DNA from: Chionis minor
Lineage: Eukaryota > Chordata > Aves > Charadriiformes > Chionididae
Direction: 5' to 3'
Assembly (NCBI GenBank): GCA_013398295.1
Contig: VZSF01003931.1
Coordinates: 435,211 to 499,210, forward strand
Length of the DNA stretch: 64,000 nucleotides
Shown: positions 48,635 to 60,100 of the stretch, piece by piece
Layout of the letters: every line of letters starts with the position of its first letter
Numbering within the stretch: the stretch's first letter is position 1
The notes under the pieces: generated by a model
Seen by the model: only the letters and a program-made list of their open reading frames with translations
Told to the model about the DNA's origin: nothing
Database searches by the model: none
Position numbers and translations under genes: made by a program

Positions 48635-51600
48635 GTAAGAGTAATGCCAGAGGTAGTAGTCAATAGGTTTTAAAGTGTTTGATTTTTAGAATGCTTGGCT
48701 AATCAGAAAATAGTCACAATACAAGGAAACCGGGGACGCTATTAATGTCTGCTGCAGGGCTTGGGGGCAGGTACCGTACTGTCAGTGTGTTGTCAACAGG
48801 TTTGTTCGCAGCACTTGGAGGGTCTAAACTGAGTATCAAGAAATACAGAAAAGAACAGGCCAGAGTTTGGTTTTACCTGGGTTTTGCCTCTTTCCTTGTT
48901 GTTTGAAATATTTCACATCAACTACTAGAATCATAAAAAATTTATTTACTGGTTAATTTGGATGACAAACGAGTGTCTTCATTTCTGTATTTGTTACGCA
49001 GAAGGTTGGTTAAAATTGTCTGCTTTTTCCTGGAAGCAAACTAAGTTCCAGTTGCCTTAAAACTGGCATCCCTAGAGAAAACAGCTATCCTTCTAACCAC
49101 TGGATGTCATCATTGTGCCACATAATTGCAATTGAGGCGGCACCTACCTGAACAGAGGGCACGCTAATGTATATTTCTTTGCAAAATTTTACATAAACGC
49201 ATAAATTATGAAAATAATTTAAAACTACTAGTACCTTTGAATGCTTTATGAAGGATAGCATTACTACAAGGTACACAGAGTTTTCCTATCAATATGATTC
49301 ATTATGCCACTGTAATAAATTATAACTGAAGTGTTTTTCTGTGGAATTAGGGCACCACTCATAGCACTCGTAGCACAAATAATCAGCATTTCTAAATACT
49401 ACAAATGTTAATTGTTTCAGCTATTTTCTTTCATTTAAATTGTCCTTTGAAACTCCGGAGATAGATTTCTAAGAAACAGACTTTGACATATTGACCTGAA
49501 AATCTCTGTTACGTTTTCAGAGTAAAAAGTTAAAAATACTAGGGCTGCTGCCACATTTATCTTCCAGAATATGTAGTATATGTAGCTCTGATGTATATAA
49601 TTACTTCAAACAGCCAGCACTAGTGTATGACTTGTGTCAAAGTAGCTTGGAAAATAAAACCAGAAGGTTCCCTAGTTCCTTCCTATCTCTTATATATTAT
49701 TTAATAGTTTATGTAGAATAGATTTTGATAAACTTTAAAAAAAATAATTAATGTAAACATTAGAGCTGTTCAAGTAACCGGTTATTTGCTTCAGTAACAA
49801 TATACAGAGGAGGAAGGATCTTTTTTGGTCACCCTCTGCTTTTTTTCAGGATAAATTGTATTTTATTTCCTGTTAATTTTTTTCTTTTTAATTAAAAAAA
49901 AAGGTAATTGGGAAGAAACAAGGTTATAGGAAAATATAGTAAGAATGTATAAGCAGGAGGTGGCAGCTCTGATACTGCCTCCTTTTGTGCTGCATATTAC
50001 TGGAACAAGAAATATGTTTAGGAGGTACAAGGGTTGGATTCAGATCTTCACTCTGTCTGGTTCAGAGCAGACACCTAAATTCATCTCTCTCACTTCTCAG
50101 GAAGATTCCCTGTTTGCAGTGTTATAGGCATGATGGGATGCACTCATCTGCACCTCCTAAGTTCTTCTGCCTCACAGAATTAATCAGATAATCGTTGAGA
50201 CAGGCAGTCAGACTTTGAGTCTTTTCCTGTAGCATGTTGACTAGGATTCACGTCTTGGGTGGGACAGAGAGGAATCTAGATTGTTGAATTCCTTTTTTAA
50301 GAAGCTAGCAGGAAAGATATAAATTATTCATTTCTGAAAAGCTGAAATTAACTATTCCGATGTTTTCAAAATCATTCATTGCTTCTTCATTTGAACCACA
50401 ATGACTAATTTTGATTAATAGAATCCCTCAAAAAATAGGTAAAATCACCATAGTAACCATCACTGGCACCACTGCAAGCTTTTACTTAATTTCTGAGCTC
50501 CTCCCAGTTTGGCTTTGTGTTCATTTTCATATGAAAGAAGCATGATGAACAGTCCAAATTGATCTCTCATCAGTGCTTAGGCTATCATTTAATGCTGCTA
50601 ATTTTCAATGTGTACCACAAAAAAAAATATTTTTTGGCATTGCAATTTGGAAATATTGTTATCATTGCTACTACCATTATTCCCAAACCAAATCATTCAT
50701 CTCAGGTTGCATAATATCAAGTGTTTTATGACAGGAATATGTTCTACTTCACAGTATGGAAATATGCAGGAATGGGTTATGTAGTAAGTTGTTTACATTT
50801 ATGTTGCTCTTTCCAAGTAAGGGGATCAGATTCTCATTATGTTGAGTGTTCATAATTATTCTGGGAATTTGTGGCACAGCAGGATTAAATGAAGAGACTG
50901 GAAGTAGCCAAGGAAAAGAAATGCCCAACTTGTATCATGGCTTGGATGCCGCAGAAGGTTTGCAATGGCTTTATTGACTAGACAGAAAAATAATTTGAGT
51001 AAGGATAAGGGAGGGCGGTGGGCAGATGGAAAGAAAATGAGAAGTGTTTTTCTTTCTCCTTCAGGGCCGCACTTTGGAATTAAAAATTCAATGATCGTTA
51101 GGTAGAGGAAAGTTGTGTCACTATCCGGTTCTTACACTGCTGTGCCTGCTGCTTTTGCCGCCATTGCATTCGTATTTTCATTCCAAATCAGCTGCCTTCC
51201 CAGTGCAGAATATCTCGTTTCTCATCTCCCTCTGAACCTAAGACTCTAATTTGACAAATAACTCTTGGCCCATACAATAAATGAAAACCTTCTGTCTTTC
51301 TATAACTGCAGACAGCTATAGAAACAACCCCTATTGTCTGTGAGTTGTAGACAGGGAGTCATGAGTTACAGATTTTATTTACAGTAAAGAAGCTCGTCCT
51401 TATGAGAATAGTAATTCTTTTCGCAGGAATGAAAAGAACACTTACCTTTGTTGCATCTGAACTAGATAGCAAGTTGTAACACGCTAACTAATAAGGTGCA
51501 CCAAAATATGACCACATTTTATAAACCACTCGTTATCAATTGATCAAATACCACATTTGCCCATGTCTAGCCCTTGTCTATATAATGACTTTTTATTTTG

Positions 51601-51967
51601 CTGGTTTTACATTCCAGATTTCTCATTGCGTTTGTCTGTAGGTAAACTAAAATTCTACAACTACGATATGTAATTAGTAAGGATACCTCATAAGTACATG
51701 TAATTCTTTTGCTAGTTCACACCCAGTTAAAACTTACAAATCTATAAGGGTTTATTCAAGATAGTGTCACAGTCTCCAAATTCCTCATCACTGCCATAAA
51801 TACTCCTTGTAAAATGTGGTATCCCTCATGTACAACATAAAGTTTCCTTCAGTTGGCTATGTCTGGTTGTAGAATAGTGGTAGTTTTGCTGAAATCAACC
51901 ACATTGCTGGCTGACCTCATTGTTAAAATGCTGTTTTCAAAAGTAATTTTTTTTTTTTTTTTTTTAG
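48635..51967 (+). other. Intron, FnIII-1 internal (phase 1)
   Basis: GTAAGA to TTTTAG, 3.3 kb. Nothing recognised except the T19 run that forms its acceptor tract. Confidence 0.92.
51947..51967 (+). promoter_or_regulatory. T19 polypyrimidine tract and acceptor AG
   Basis: Nineteen uninterrupted T residues run directly into AG at the start of the next CNTN1 exon. It serves as the polypyrimidine tract but is also a slippage-prone homopolymer. Confidence 0.9.
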
Positions 51968-52117
51968 ATCCATCAGATATTGAAGGAAATATGGAATCTG
52001 CTACAGTGGTTGATTTAATTCCATGGATGGAATATGAGTTCCGGATAATAGCAACCAACACTTTGGGGACAGGAGAACCTAGTATGCCGTCACAGAGAAT
52101 TAGAACCGAAGGCGCTC
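51968..52117 (+). CDS. CNTN1: CNTN1 exon, FnIII domain 1 second half
   Basis: Residues 622-672. Acceptor T19-AG ends at 51967 and donor GTACGT begins at 52118. Phase 1 on both sides. It reads [38 protein letters not shown] and the linker QRIRTEGA. The L-(x)-P-x-x-x-Y-x-F/V pattern is the usual FnIII E/F-strand signature. Confidence 0.97.
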
Positions 52118-53322
52118 GTACGTAAACAGAAAATGTCAAGTTTTTTAATGTGCTTCTTAATGTTCACATTTTTATTAATCAATTTTGTAACTTTATTTTA
52201 TTTTATGTTTAAAAAGCACTTTATAATATGCAAGTACAGAGAATGTATTTTCAGCCACCTACTACTATAGATTTTAGTAAGCAAATACCAGACTGTCCAG
52301 ATGTGATAGCATCAAAACAGACAGGAAAGAAACATCATGATACAAACAACAAACTTGCCTCCATTGCTGAAATAGAATAATACTCTGTCTTTCAGAGATT
52401 CCCCACTGTATCTGCCAGCCAGGTTGTGTGTGTATGAATGTGTACACGTGCTTGGGACCAGGGTACAGGACTTAGGAAAAAAAAAGCATGTTTTTAAGAT
52501 GGAAAATGTCCATTTGCTGTTTGGTTTGTATTCTAACTAAAGAATACATGACAGGATGTGTCTTATACTGGATAATGCCATTTTTCTATAGTTGAAGGTT
52601 TGGTCTAGTGTCTTCTTATTCCATGTCAAAGATGCGACATTATCCAACACAACATATGCCCTTATCAGTCTAATTGCTCAGTGTTAAAATCTCAGAGCAT
52701 ATTTAAGGATATCCTTTAGGCTCAGGCGCATCCTTTTTAAAATGAATTCTCCAAAAATGAGGAATTAGATGTTATTATTCAAGATAATACATTCTGGTTT
52801 GACTGTACACAGGAGATAACAGCAGTGCTCTAGGAGGTAATGTATCGCTGCAAAAAGACTGTATCCATCAAAGCCTGTATACCAGTATATCCTCCTTAAC
52901 ACATATTAGCACTCATGTGCCACCTAGATTTATTTACAATTGCTGTCTCATAGGTTGAGATTTGAAACTAAAAATGCAAAACCAAAGGGCAAATATTTTT
53001 TGCAGTTAGACCTGCCAGGTCATTGGTTTGATTAGCTAGTATTTTCAAAATAAAATGTATTTGCATTGCAAATTTTGAAACATTTATGAAAAAGGACCCA
53101 CATTTGGTCCACTAAAAATTTTGTTGCTTAGGGCGAAAGGAAATACAGATTGGTTAAATTAATCAGGACAGAGAAGGAAAAGCCACAGAACTTTAATACT
53201 AAAGTAAAAGGAAATTACTGCCCATAAAATTGACTATTAGCATCATAAGTTTTATGACTCAACAGCTGTATTTGAAGGTCCAGGAATCTAAATGAGAAGT
53301 CTACACATGCTTCCTGGAGAGC

Positions 53323-53787
53323 CTAATGCACAGTGGATATTTTTGAAATGTCAGAGTAAAGGCAGAAATGCTCACAGGTAGAACAGTGGTAGTGCTCTGC
53401 AGTTTGCAGCATGCCACATTCATGGTATTTGTTGTAGCCTCCCAAAAATGGCCTATCCTCCAGTTTTGTAGCAGGATGCAATGCTTTTGCAAGAGATAGT
53501 CTGTTTAGTCTGTTGTCTGATTCCTCATGCACGGCACCATTGTCATCTCTGGCAGCCTGTGCGGCATTTTTGATGAAACAAAGCAAAATGTTAATGTAGG
53601 CATCAGTCAGCACTTCTTGCCATGCCAAAATAGGGCATACATCAGTAACAGTTTGCAGATGAACGTCTGTGCCCAAGTGCATTTTCTGCCAGGAGCTGGA
53701 ATTTGTTAGGAGCAGCAACAATAGGATTTGGGTTGCACTGTCTACTTCTAGGGTACTACAGAACCAGTACAGGCTGGGCATTTTCAT
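53323..53787 (-). other. Unidentified 154-codon minus-strand ORF
   Basis: The longest ORF outside CR1 and the pyrimidine-biased strand near 58 kb. The predicted product starts MKMPSLYWFCSTLEV, has a six-leucine run near residue 22, then KMHLGTDVHLQTVTDVCPIL and LTDAYINILLCFIKNAAQ. It includes an acidic patch and ends with several cysteines and histidines. Codons are mixed rather than AT-biased, unlike random intron. I do not recognise the family. It could be a remnant of a DNA transposon or a retroposed gene, or chance. No promoter or Kozak context stands out. Confidence 0.25.
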
Positions 53788-54977
53788 GTAAATCTGGAGA
53801 AGGTAAATATTTTATTGCACAAACAACAACCCATGTCTGCACATTGTAGTATTTTTTAACATTTGTTCTGTGTTAAACAGCAACAAACAGTTCTGTATCT
53901 TTGTTGTACTGTATGGGTGGCAATATCCATTAAACTCAAATGTTATCAGTGTCTTTTTCAGTTTTGAAGTCTCTCTTCTTGTACATAACTGTAATTTCAG
54001 TAACGTTTTTTTTAGCGTGCTAAGAATGTGTGCTATGATTTTTCTTTTTAATGAAATCTGCTTGCTTCATCAATAGCACATTTCGCAGTGATTTCTTGAA
54101 ATTCAATGGATCAAAGTCTGCTTTTATGTATTTTAGCTTTTAAATGCATTAGAGTAATTGTCTAAGTATAGCTGTCTGAATTAGTAACCTGGTCTCAATG
54201 GAGAGAGAAACCTGGGTTTAATGGTTGAGAGAATGAGGGAGATTCTCTTGGAAAAGGGTGGTTTGTAAGACATTAGACAGTCTTCTTTCTCTTCTCTGGC
54301 AGCCTGCTTATCTTCTTTGACTACTTAAACATTCTAGCAAACGTCTGCTTCTAACTTAGCACTAGAGTTATATGCTTGTAATAGGCAGTGTGAATACTAT
54401 GTATTTCAGTAATAACAAGGTTGAGTAATAAGTTCAAGCTTTGTCTTGAATTGTCATGATATCTATGTTTAGTTTCTTTGTCCACGAGTTTTCTGAAAGG
54501 CCAGAAATGAATAACACAAACCATGCACTGAATGCTGATTTTAATTTCAAATTTATTGTTACATATTTTTACCCTTTTTGAAAACATTAATTCTTCTCTG
54601 CTTTGTGTTCCTCCTCAGCTGACCCTCACAGAAGGCCTCAGCAAACAACTTTAATAGTGAGAGAGCACTTAGGAACTATCCCCTTACTATGTTGTGACAT
54701 TCACGGATTAGTGGAAAAAATGCCTGCTCATATAAGAATTTTTAACACAAAGAACATGTTCATGTAGATAGGGCATGTAGCTAATGCATGGTCACCTGGG
54801 GCATATTTAATACCTGATAGGTAGGCCATCATTTTCTAAGTTTTCAGTGATACTTTGTATGTCCTCAGTATTGAGTGACAGCAAATAAATACACAAACAC
54901 CACAGAGGATAGCAGCAGAATCAGCACACTTAGTGCAAAGAATCTTACAGAAATGAGAATACAGACGTGGTTTATAA

Positions 54978-54982
54978 TGGAG
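54978..54982 (+). repeat. Target site duplication, left copy (TGGAG)
   Basis: TGGAG lies immediately before the TG that opens the LTR and is repeated at 56369-56373 immediately after its closing CA. Confidence 0.85.
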
Positions 54983-56368
54983 TGCCATGGTTTGGGCCAG
55001 GTTGGCCCAATCAAGCGGAACAACAGATGCTCTCTCTCTCCTGCCCCGCTTCGAAGGGAGGCAGGAGAGAGACTTTCGAGTTTAGAAGGAACTAAACTAC
55101 TTTAATGAAATATTAATAATAAAATAAAAAATAAAATATTGAAATATATACAAAACCATATCAGCCTCCCAGGATGACAATCATGTTACCAGTAGGCACT
55201 GTGGAAGTTCCAGATTGGACCCAGTGACAGACAGGACTGGATTCCAGATCTGGGTTCAGGATCAGGATCAAAGGCAGACAAACAGACAGAGTTCTCAGAC
55301 TCTGGTCGTTGAAGAAAGAGAGCTGACCCTTTGATCCCTCAGCTTTTACACTGAGCATGAGGCAGATGGGATGGAATACACTGTTGGTCAGTTTTGGGTC
55401 ACCTGTCCTGTTTGCTCCCTCCCCGCAGGTGGGACCACTCTACACTTTTCTGCTTCTGACCCGCCAGTGGGACAAATAACAAAGTTGTTTGGCCTTGGGT
55501 GTTATAGCAATAAGTCTAAGCAAGAGCCTCTCTGCATCCCATCCCTTGGCATCAGCTATAAACATGGGGCTTATCGCTCTGAGAGCAGTTTTCTGCACCG
55601 CATGCTGTTAATTTCAGCAGTTAGAAGAGGCCTAGCTAAAAAGCAAAGTTACTGAGCAAAATTGGTCCCGTTTTACCTCAAACCAGGACATTCCACCCCT
55701 TATTCCATACCANGGAATACACTGTTGGTCAGTTTTGGGTCACCTGTCCTGTTTGCTCCCTCCCCGCAGGTGGGACCACTCTACACTTTTCTGCTTCCGA
55801 CCCGCCAGTGGGACAAATAACAAAGTTGTTTGGCCTTGGGTGTTATAGCAATAAGTCTAAGCAAGAGCCTCTCTGCATCCCATCCCTTGGCATCAGCTAT
55901 AAACATGGGGCTTATCGCTCTGAGAGCAGTTTTCTGCACCGCATGCTGTTAATTTCAGCAGTTAGAAGAGGCCTAGCTAAAAAGCAAAGTTACTGAGCAA
56001 AATTGGTCCCGTTTTACCTCAAACCAGGACATTCCACCCCTTATTCCATACCACTTGCATCTTGCTCAGATCATTAATACTGTTTATCTACCAAATCTAT
56101 ACACACACACACATACATATATAGATACACGCAGGTCACTCATCTATGATTTACCTTTATACACAGAACTTCCCAGGGCAGGAAAAGATGGTATGAAATT
56201 CACTGTGGTTTGTGCTCACAGGTAGCATGTCCATCTCAAAGAGTTTTGCTAGATGCTACTTGATGAAGCTAGCGCCAGTTTCATCACCGTTGTGTTATCC
56301 CAAAAAACACTTATCGAACACTGTTAGTATTACATAGCAATCAGCACCATACAGCTCAAACCAGGACA
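54983..56368. mobile_element. Solo LTR of an avian endogenous retrovirus, probably ERVL-class
   Basis: The element opens with TGCCATGGTTTGGG and closes with CTCAAACCAGGACA, which are imperfect inverted repeats bounded by TG...CA. It is flanked by identical 5-bp duplications (TGGAG). A 5-bp duplication is typical of ERVL-type and some gamma-type elements. The beginning resembles the TGTCATGGTTTG family of avian solo LTRs (from memory). No internal viral genes or second LTR are present, so it arose by LTR-LTR recombination. Its apparent length of 1386 bases includes a 340-bp duplicate plus one N; without these it would be 1045. Strand is uncertain. Confidence 0.85.
55373..56053 (+). repeat. Near-identical 340-bp tandem duplication separated by one N
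   Basis: Copy 1 is 55373-55712 and copy 2 is 55714-56053. Both begin GGAATACACTGTTGG and end TATTCCATACCA, and both are 340 bases long. The one difference I see is T against C in GCTTCTGACC / GCTTCCGACC. Base 55713 between them is the only N in the window. This looks like two overlapping contig ends that were not merged. Confidence 0.95.
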
Positions 56369-56373
56369 TGGAG
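56369..56373 (+). repeat. Target site duplication, right copy (TGGAG)
   Basis: Partner of 54978-54982. Confidence 0.85.
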
Positions 56374-57048
56374 TCCTTGAGAGTATCCTGCTTTACCACT
56401 CAGCTGTACACTGATGATAGATCAACAGATTTTACTTCGTTACACAGAATATCAGTGTAAAATGCAATTAGTAAATTACTAAGTGCTATGCCTGCTTCAC
56501 TTCTGAATATCTGCCCATTCTGAACGTGCCCATTGAGAAGGCATGTGCAATTAATCTTGAATAGGATTAGGATGCCAATGCTGCAGAAATATATCCATGG
56601 ATTTAACTTACACATTGTGAGTAAATCCATTGAAGCAGATGGAACTAATCACTGTGTTAAGGTAAATACATGTGCAAGTCCTGGGTGCTTGAGCCCTTGG
56701 CATACCAATGTCTGAGGAAGCGCAAGAACAATACACAGTGCTTCTCTTCAGACCTATGAGGAGTGTTCCATTTCTGAACATTCAATTAAATATTTGTAGA
56801 GAATATGGTTAAAAATAAGAATGATTGATTGCTAGTTATGGTTAAAACTGGCATGTTTCCTGCAGCAGCAGCTATACATTAGTCTTGGCAAGACCACAGA
56901 GTCTCACAGCTATTACAGACTATCATTACTTTAATTGTGTGTGCCACGTGTGCTCATTGGCCCTTCTGGTAAAAAGAAAAGTAAATAGTGATATTTTTAC
57001 TGACTGCATACTTTGTAGTCATTTTTCTTGTCTCTTCTGTTTTTCTAG

Positions 57049-57119
57049 CTCCTAATGTGGCTCCTTCTGATGTTGGAGGAGGGGGTGGAAGCAATCGCGA
57101 GCTGACAATAACATGGATG
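57049..57119 (+). CDS. CNTN1: CNTN1 exon, FnIII domain 2 first part
   Basis: Residues 672-695, the shortest exon here at 71 bases. Acceptor TTTTTCTAG ends at 57048 and donor GTAGGT begins at 57120. Phase 1 in, phase 0 out. It reads PPNVAPSDVGGGGGSNREL, TITWM, with the glycine run and core tryptophan typical of the second contactin FnIII domain. Confidence 0.97.
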
Positions 57120-60100
57120 GTAGGTATTGCACTGAGATGGTGTGAAACTTGTACTTCTTGTGTCTGATCTTGCTCCTTGTAAAACCCAGGGATGGTTTGT
57201 CACTCACTCCTGTGAGAGCAGGATTTGTACACAGTATATAGGTTTTCAGACTTTTCTTATAAAAATGTGTAAAAAGGAATGAGGACGATGATATTTTAGA
57301 TGGTTATGTATTGTACATTTCTAAAATATGATCTAAAAAGTCTGTCAGTATGTTTCAAAGAGATTGAAACACATACTGAGTATGATAATGCATTGATGTA
57401 ACTGCATTTCAAAATTCTGGATGTTGTATCTTCGAGCCTTTTTTTGTTACAAAATGAACAGCATGCAGAATTACTACAAGTAAAAGAATAACATCTTAAT
57501 TATGACTTTAATGTGTGTGCACAGATTTACAGCTTTTATTAAAAAACAAAGAAAACACATTGCCATTTGATAAACTAGCCTGTCATAATTATTATCTGGA
57601 GTTTTAAGGAAATTCTTGTATATTGACATTTTGTAAGTTTTATTTTATGCTATTGTGACTGGTAACACAAAATCATGTTGCCTCATACCACAATTTAGCC
57701 ATTCATTGATATCCACATATTGATGATGCTTTTCTTTTCCTCCAAGCCATTAATTTTTATTTAGTGATTATGTATTAAGCAAAATAAAGAAAGGGGAAAA
57801 GGACAGAGATAAAATGTTGATCACAAAAATAACGAAATGAAAAGTTCAAGAAATTAGAGTGTTACCAAAAAAGCTTTTCAGTAAGCAAAGTCTTTTGAAA
57901 ATTTCATCTCTCTGATGTGCCATTGGTATTCAATCCATGATATTTTGTCTTTAAAAAGTTTTGTATATATAGCTATCTATATAAATGCTAGCTTCATTCT
58001 GGTATTGAAGCAATGGTTTTTAAAATTTACCTGTAATGTGGGGAAAAAAATGCTTCTGAAAACAGGGAAGAAGGGAACAGGGACAAGGAGATAGGAAGAA
58101 AGCAAAACCCAGAACAGGAGAGGATAAGAATTTATAAGTAAAGTTGTTGTGTAGTTAAAAGTAGCATGGAAGAGAGAGTTGAAGTCTTTTGAAGGGTATT
58201 TCAGAAAGCTAGGGAGGAGCAATAAAGAAAAAAAAGCGCCTATCTGATTCATGTCAGAGCCTATCAGTAACGAGCAAAAACAGAATTGCAAAAGCATTAC
58301 ATCTGACAAAGAAAGATGCTTAAATGTTATGCTTGAAAAAATTACCAAGTTTATCTTGCTATTGACCTCTCTGCTCACCTCCATAAGGCTACAAGGCAGA
58401 AAAAGCACATTGTGTGTCTTTTGGGGAATAATACGTTTCAGATGTAACAGCTTATTTACCTCTGTGAAGAGTGCTTTTTCTTGTGGCAAGTAATATAAAG
58501 ATGACATAATTCCAACAGCAACTTTCTCGTTGTATAGGGGTCCTCCTGTTGAATCCACAAATTTTAATCTATGTACACATTTTCTTCTTTTTGTACTTAC
58601 GGTTGATCATACATCTTCAAAAAAATTCTCAAGTATGACACGGAAATAGTCAGCCATATATTTGAGCTCACAGATTCAGTCTTTCCTGTTTGGTTTTTTT
58701 TTTTTTTTGTTGTTGTTGTGTTTTTAATTCAGTTCAAAATATTTATTCGGTCTTCCTAAGTATTTTAGCAATGAATTTACCTAACAAAATTTTTTCTAAG
58801 TTTCTGAAAAAGGAAGATCCACACTTCTGTTAAAATACATTGAAAAGGTTATTTCTTAGTTCCACTAACAATAGGTTAAGAAGTAGGTGTATCATAACTG
58901 GTTTGATTCTGATCTTTATTTATTTTTGAAGAGCAAAAGTCAAATAAGAACAGGCAACGGGCAATTGCACAAGACCTAGATTATTTTATTATTTCTTCAC
59001 AAGTGCTGTCTTACAAAAACTTTAAGAAACTACAGACTTATTTCTTGCATTGCATGGGAAGAACCATACCTCTGGCATTTTCAATACAGTGGAAAGTCAG
59101 CTGTAATCAAATTTAAAAAAGAAAATTATAACCAGGAGGATAGTGACTAATGCAAGATCATTTCAGTCTTTCCTATACAGCCAAGTAGATTTGTATCCCA
59201 GCTATTTCTCTTAGCTAGTGTCATGCTTTTTACATCTGTTCTGAGTAGCTCATTTAGTCAAACAAATTAAGCGTGGCTTCAAGTATTTACTTCCCAAGAA
59301 TCTTCCATACTATGTCTAGCAAGTGTTTTTCAATAGAGGCATTAAATTTACAGAGCCTGTCTGACAGACAACTATATATCCATCTGTAAGGCTAAGATAA
59401 AGGTGTATATTGATTCACCCAAATGTGATGACATTTGCATATGCTATTCAAAATAGTCCTTAATTAAGAAGAGAAGAACAAAATGTATGGCAAGCTCACA
59501 TGTTGCTGCCAACCCCATTTCGGCTTTTGCTATGATTCATAAGCCCAGGTTGAATGAGACAGCCAGAGATGCAATCAAAACTCTTTTGAGTCTTGTTTTG
59601 AAAGAAGAACTAAGAAAGAGAGCTAGGAGTGGCATGCCCATTCTTCCTCATTTTCCCCATTTGTCTCTCCCTCTTCTGTTTTGTTTTTCAGAGTTTTTAG
59701 TCGATACTACCAACTATTCAGCTACTTATACCTACTTATTATGTGCAGCCATTGGAGAGCAAGCTGCTTTCCACATTTTATTTAAGACCTTCCAGAATAT
59801 AATGTTTAAGTGCCAGTCCTGGCTTTCTAAAGTTTGCTCTGGCTGAAGATCATTCTGAGACTAGGGCTGCGTCCAAGCTGTTTGCTTTGGCTTATAAGAA
59901 AGGATTCTGGTTTATTTTAAGCAGCTGCATACGATGATAGATTCAGAAGATGAGCTCTTGAAGGTGACCCAGTCTGTGAAATCTTCTGCTTTTGGAATTG
60001 CAAGGCTGCCTATAAATGTATGCTTAGGTGCATGAAGATATGTTAGATGTTCTGGGATACCAGGTATCCGATTTTCATCTGATGTCCAGTCAGACCTGAG

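Larger units (their letters stand above)
52118..57048 (+). other. Intron between FnIII-1 and FnIII-2 (phase 1)
   Basis: GTACGT to TTCTAG, 4.9 kb. It contains an unexplained minus-strand ORF (53323-53787) and a solo LTR (54983-56368) with an internal duplication. The remainder is AT-rich with no recognised feature. Confidence 0.9.

Noticed and set aside
57977..58558. 193-codon minus-strand ORF, the second longest in the window
   Set aside because: The plus strand here is purine-rich (runs of AGGAAG and AAAG), so its complement lacks the purines needed for stop codons. The product is a featureless F/L/S-rich string unlike any family I know.
59487..59846. 119-codon plus-strand ORF
   Set aside because: No domain, no intron-exon signals in keeping with CNTN1, and no match to remembered proteins.
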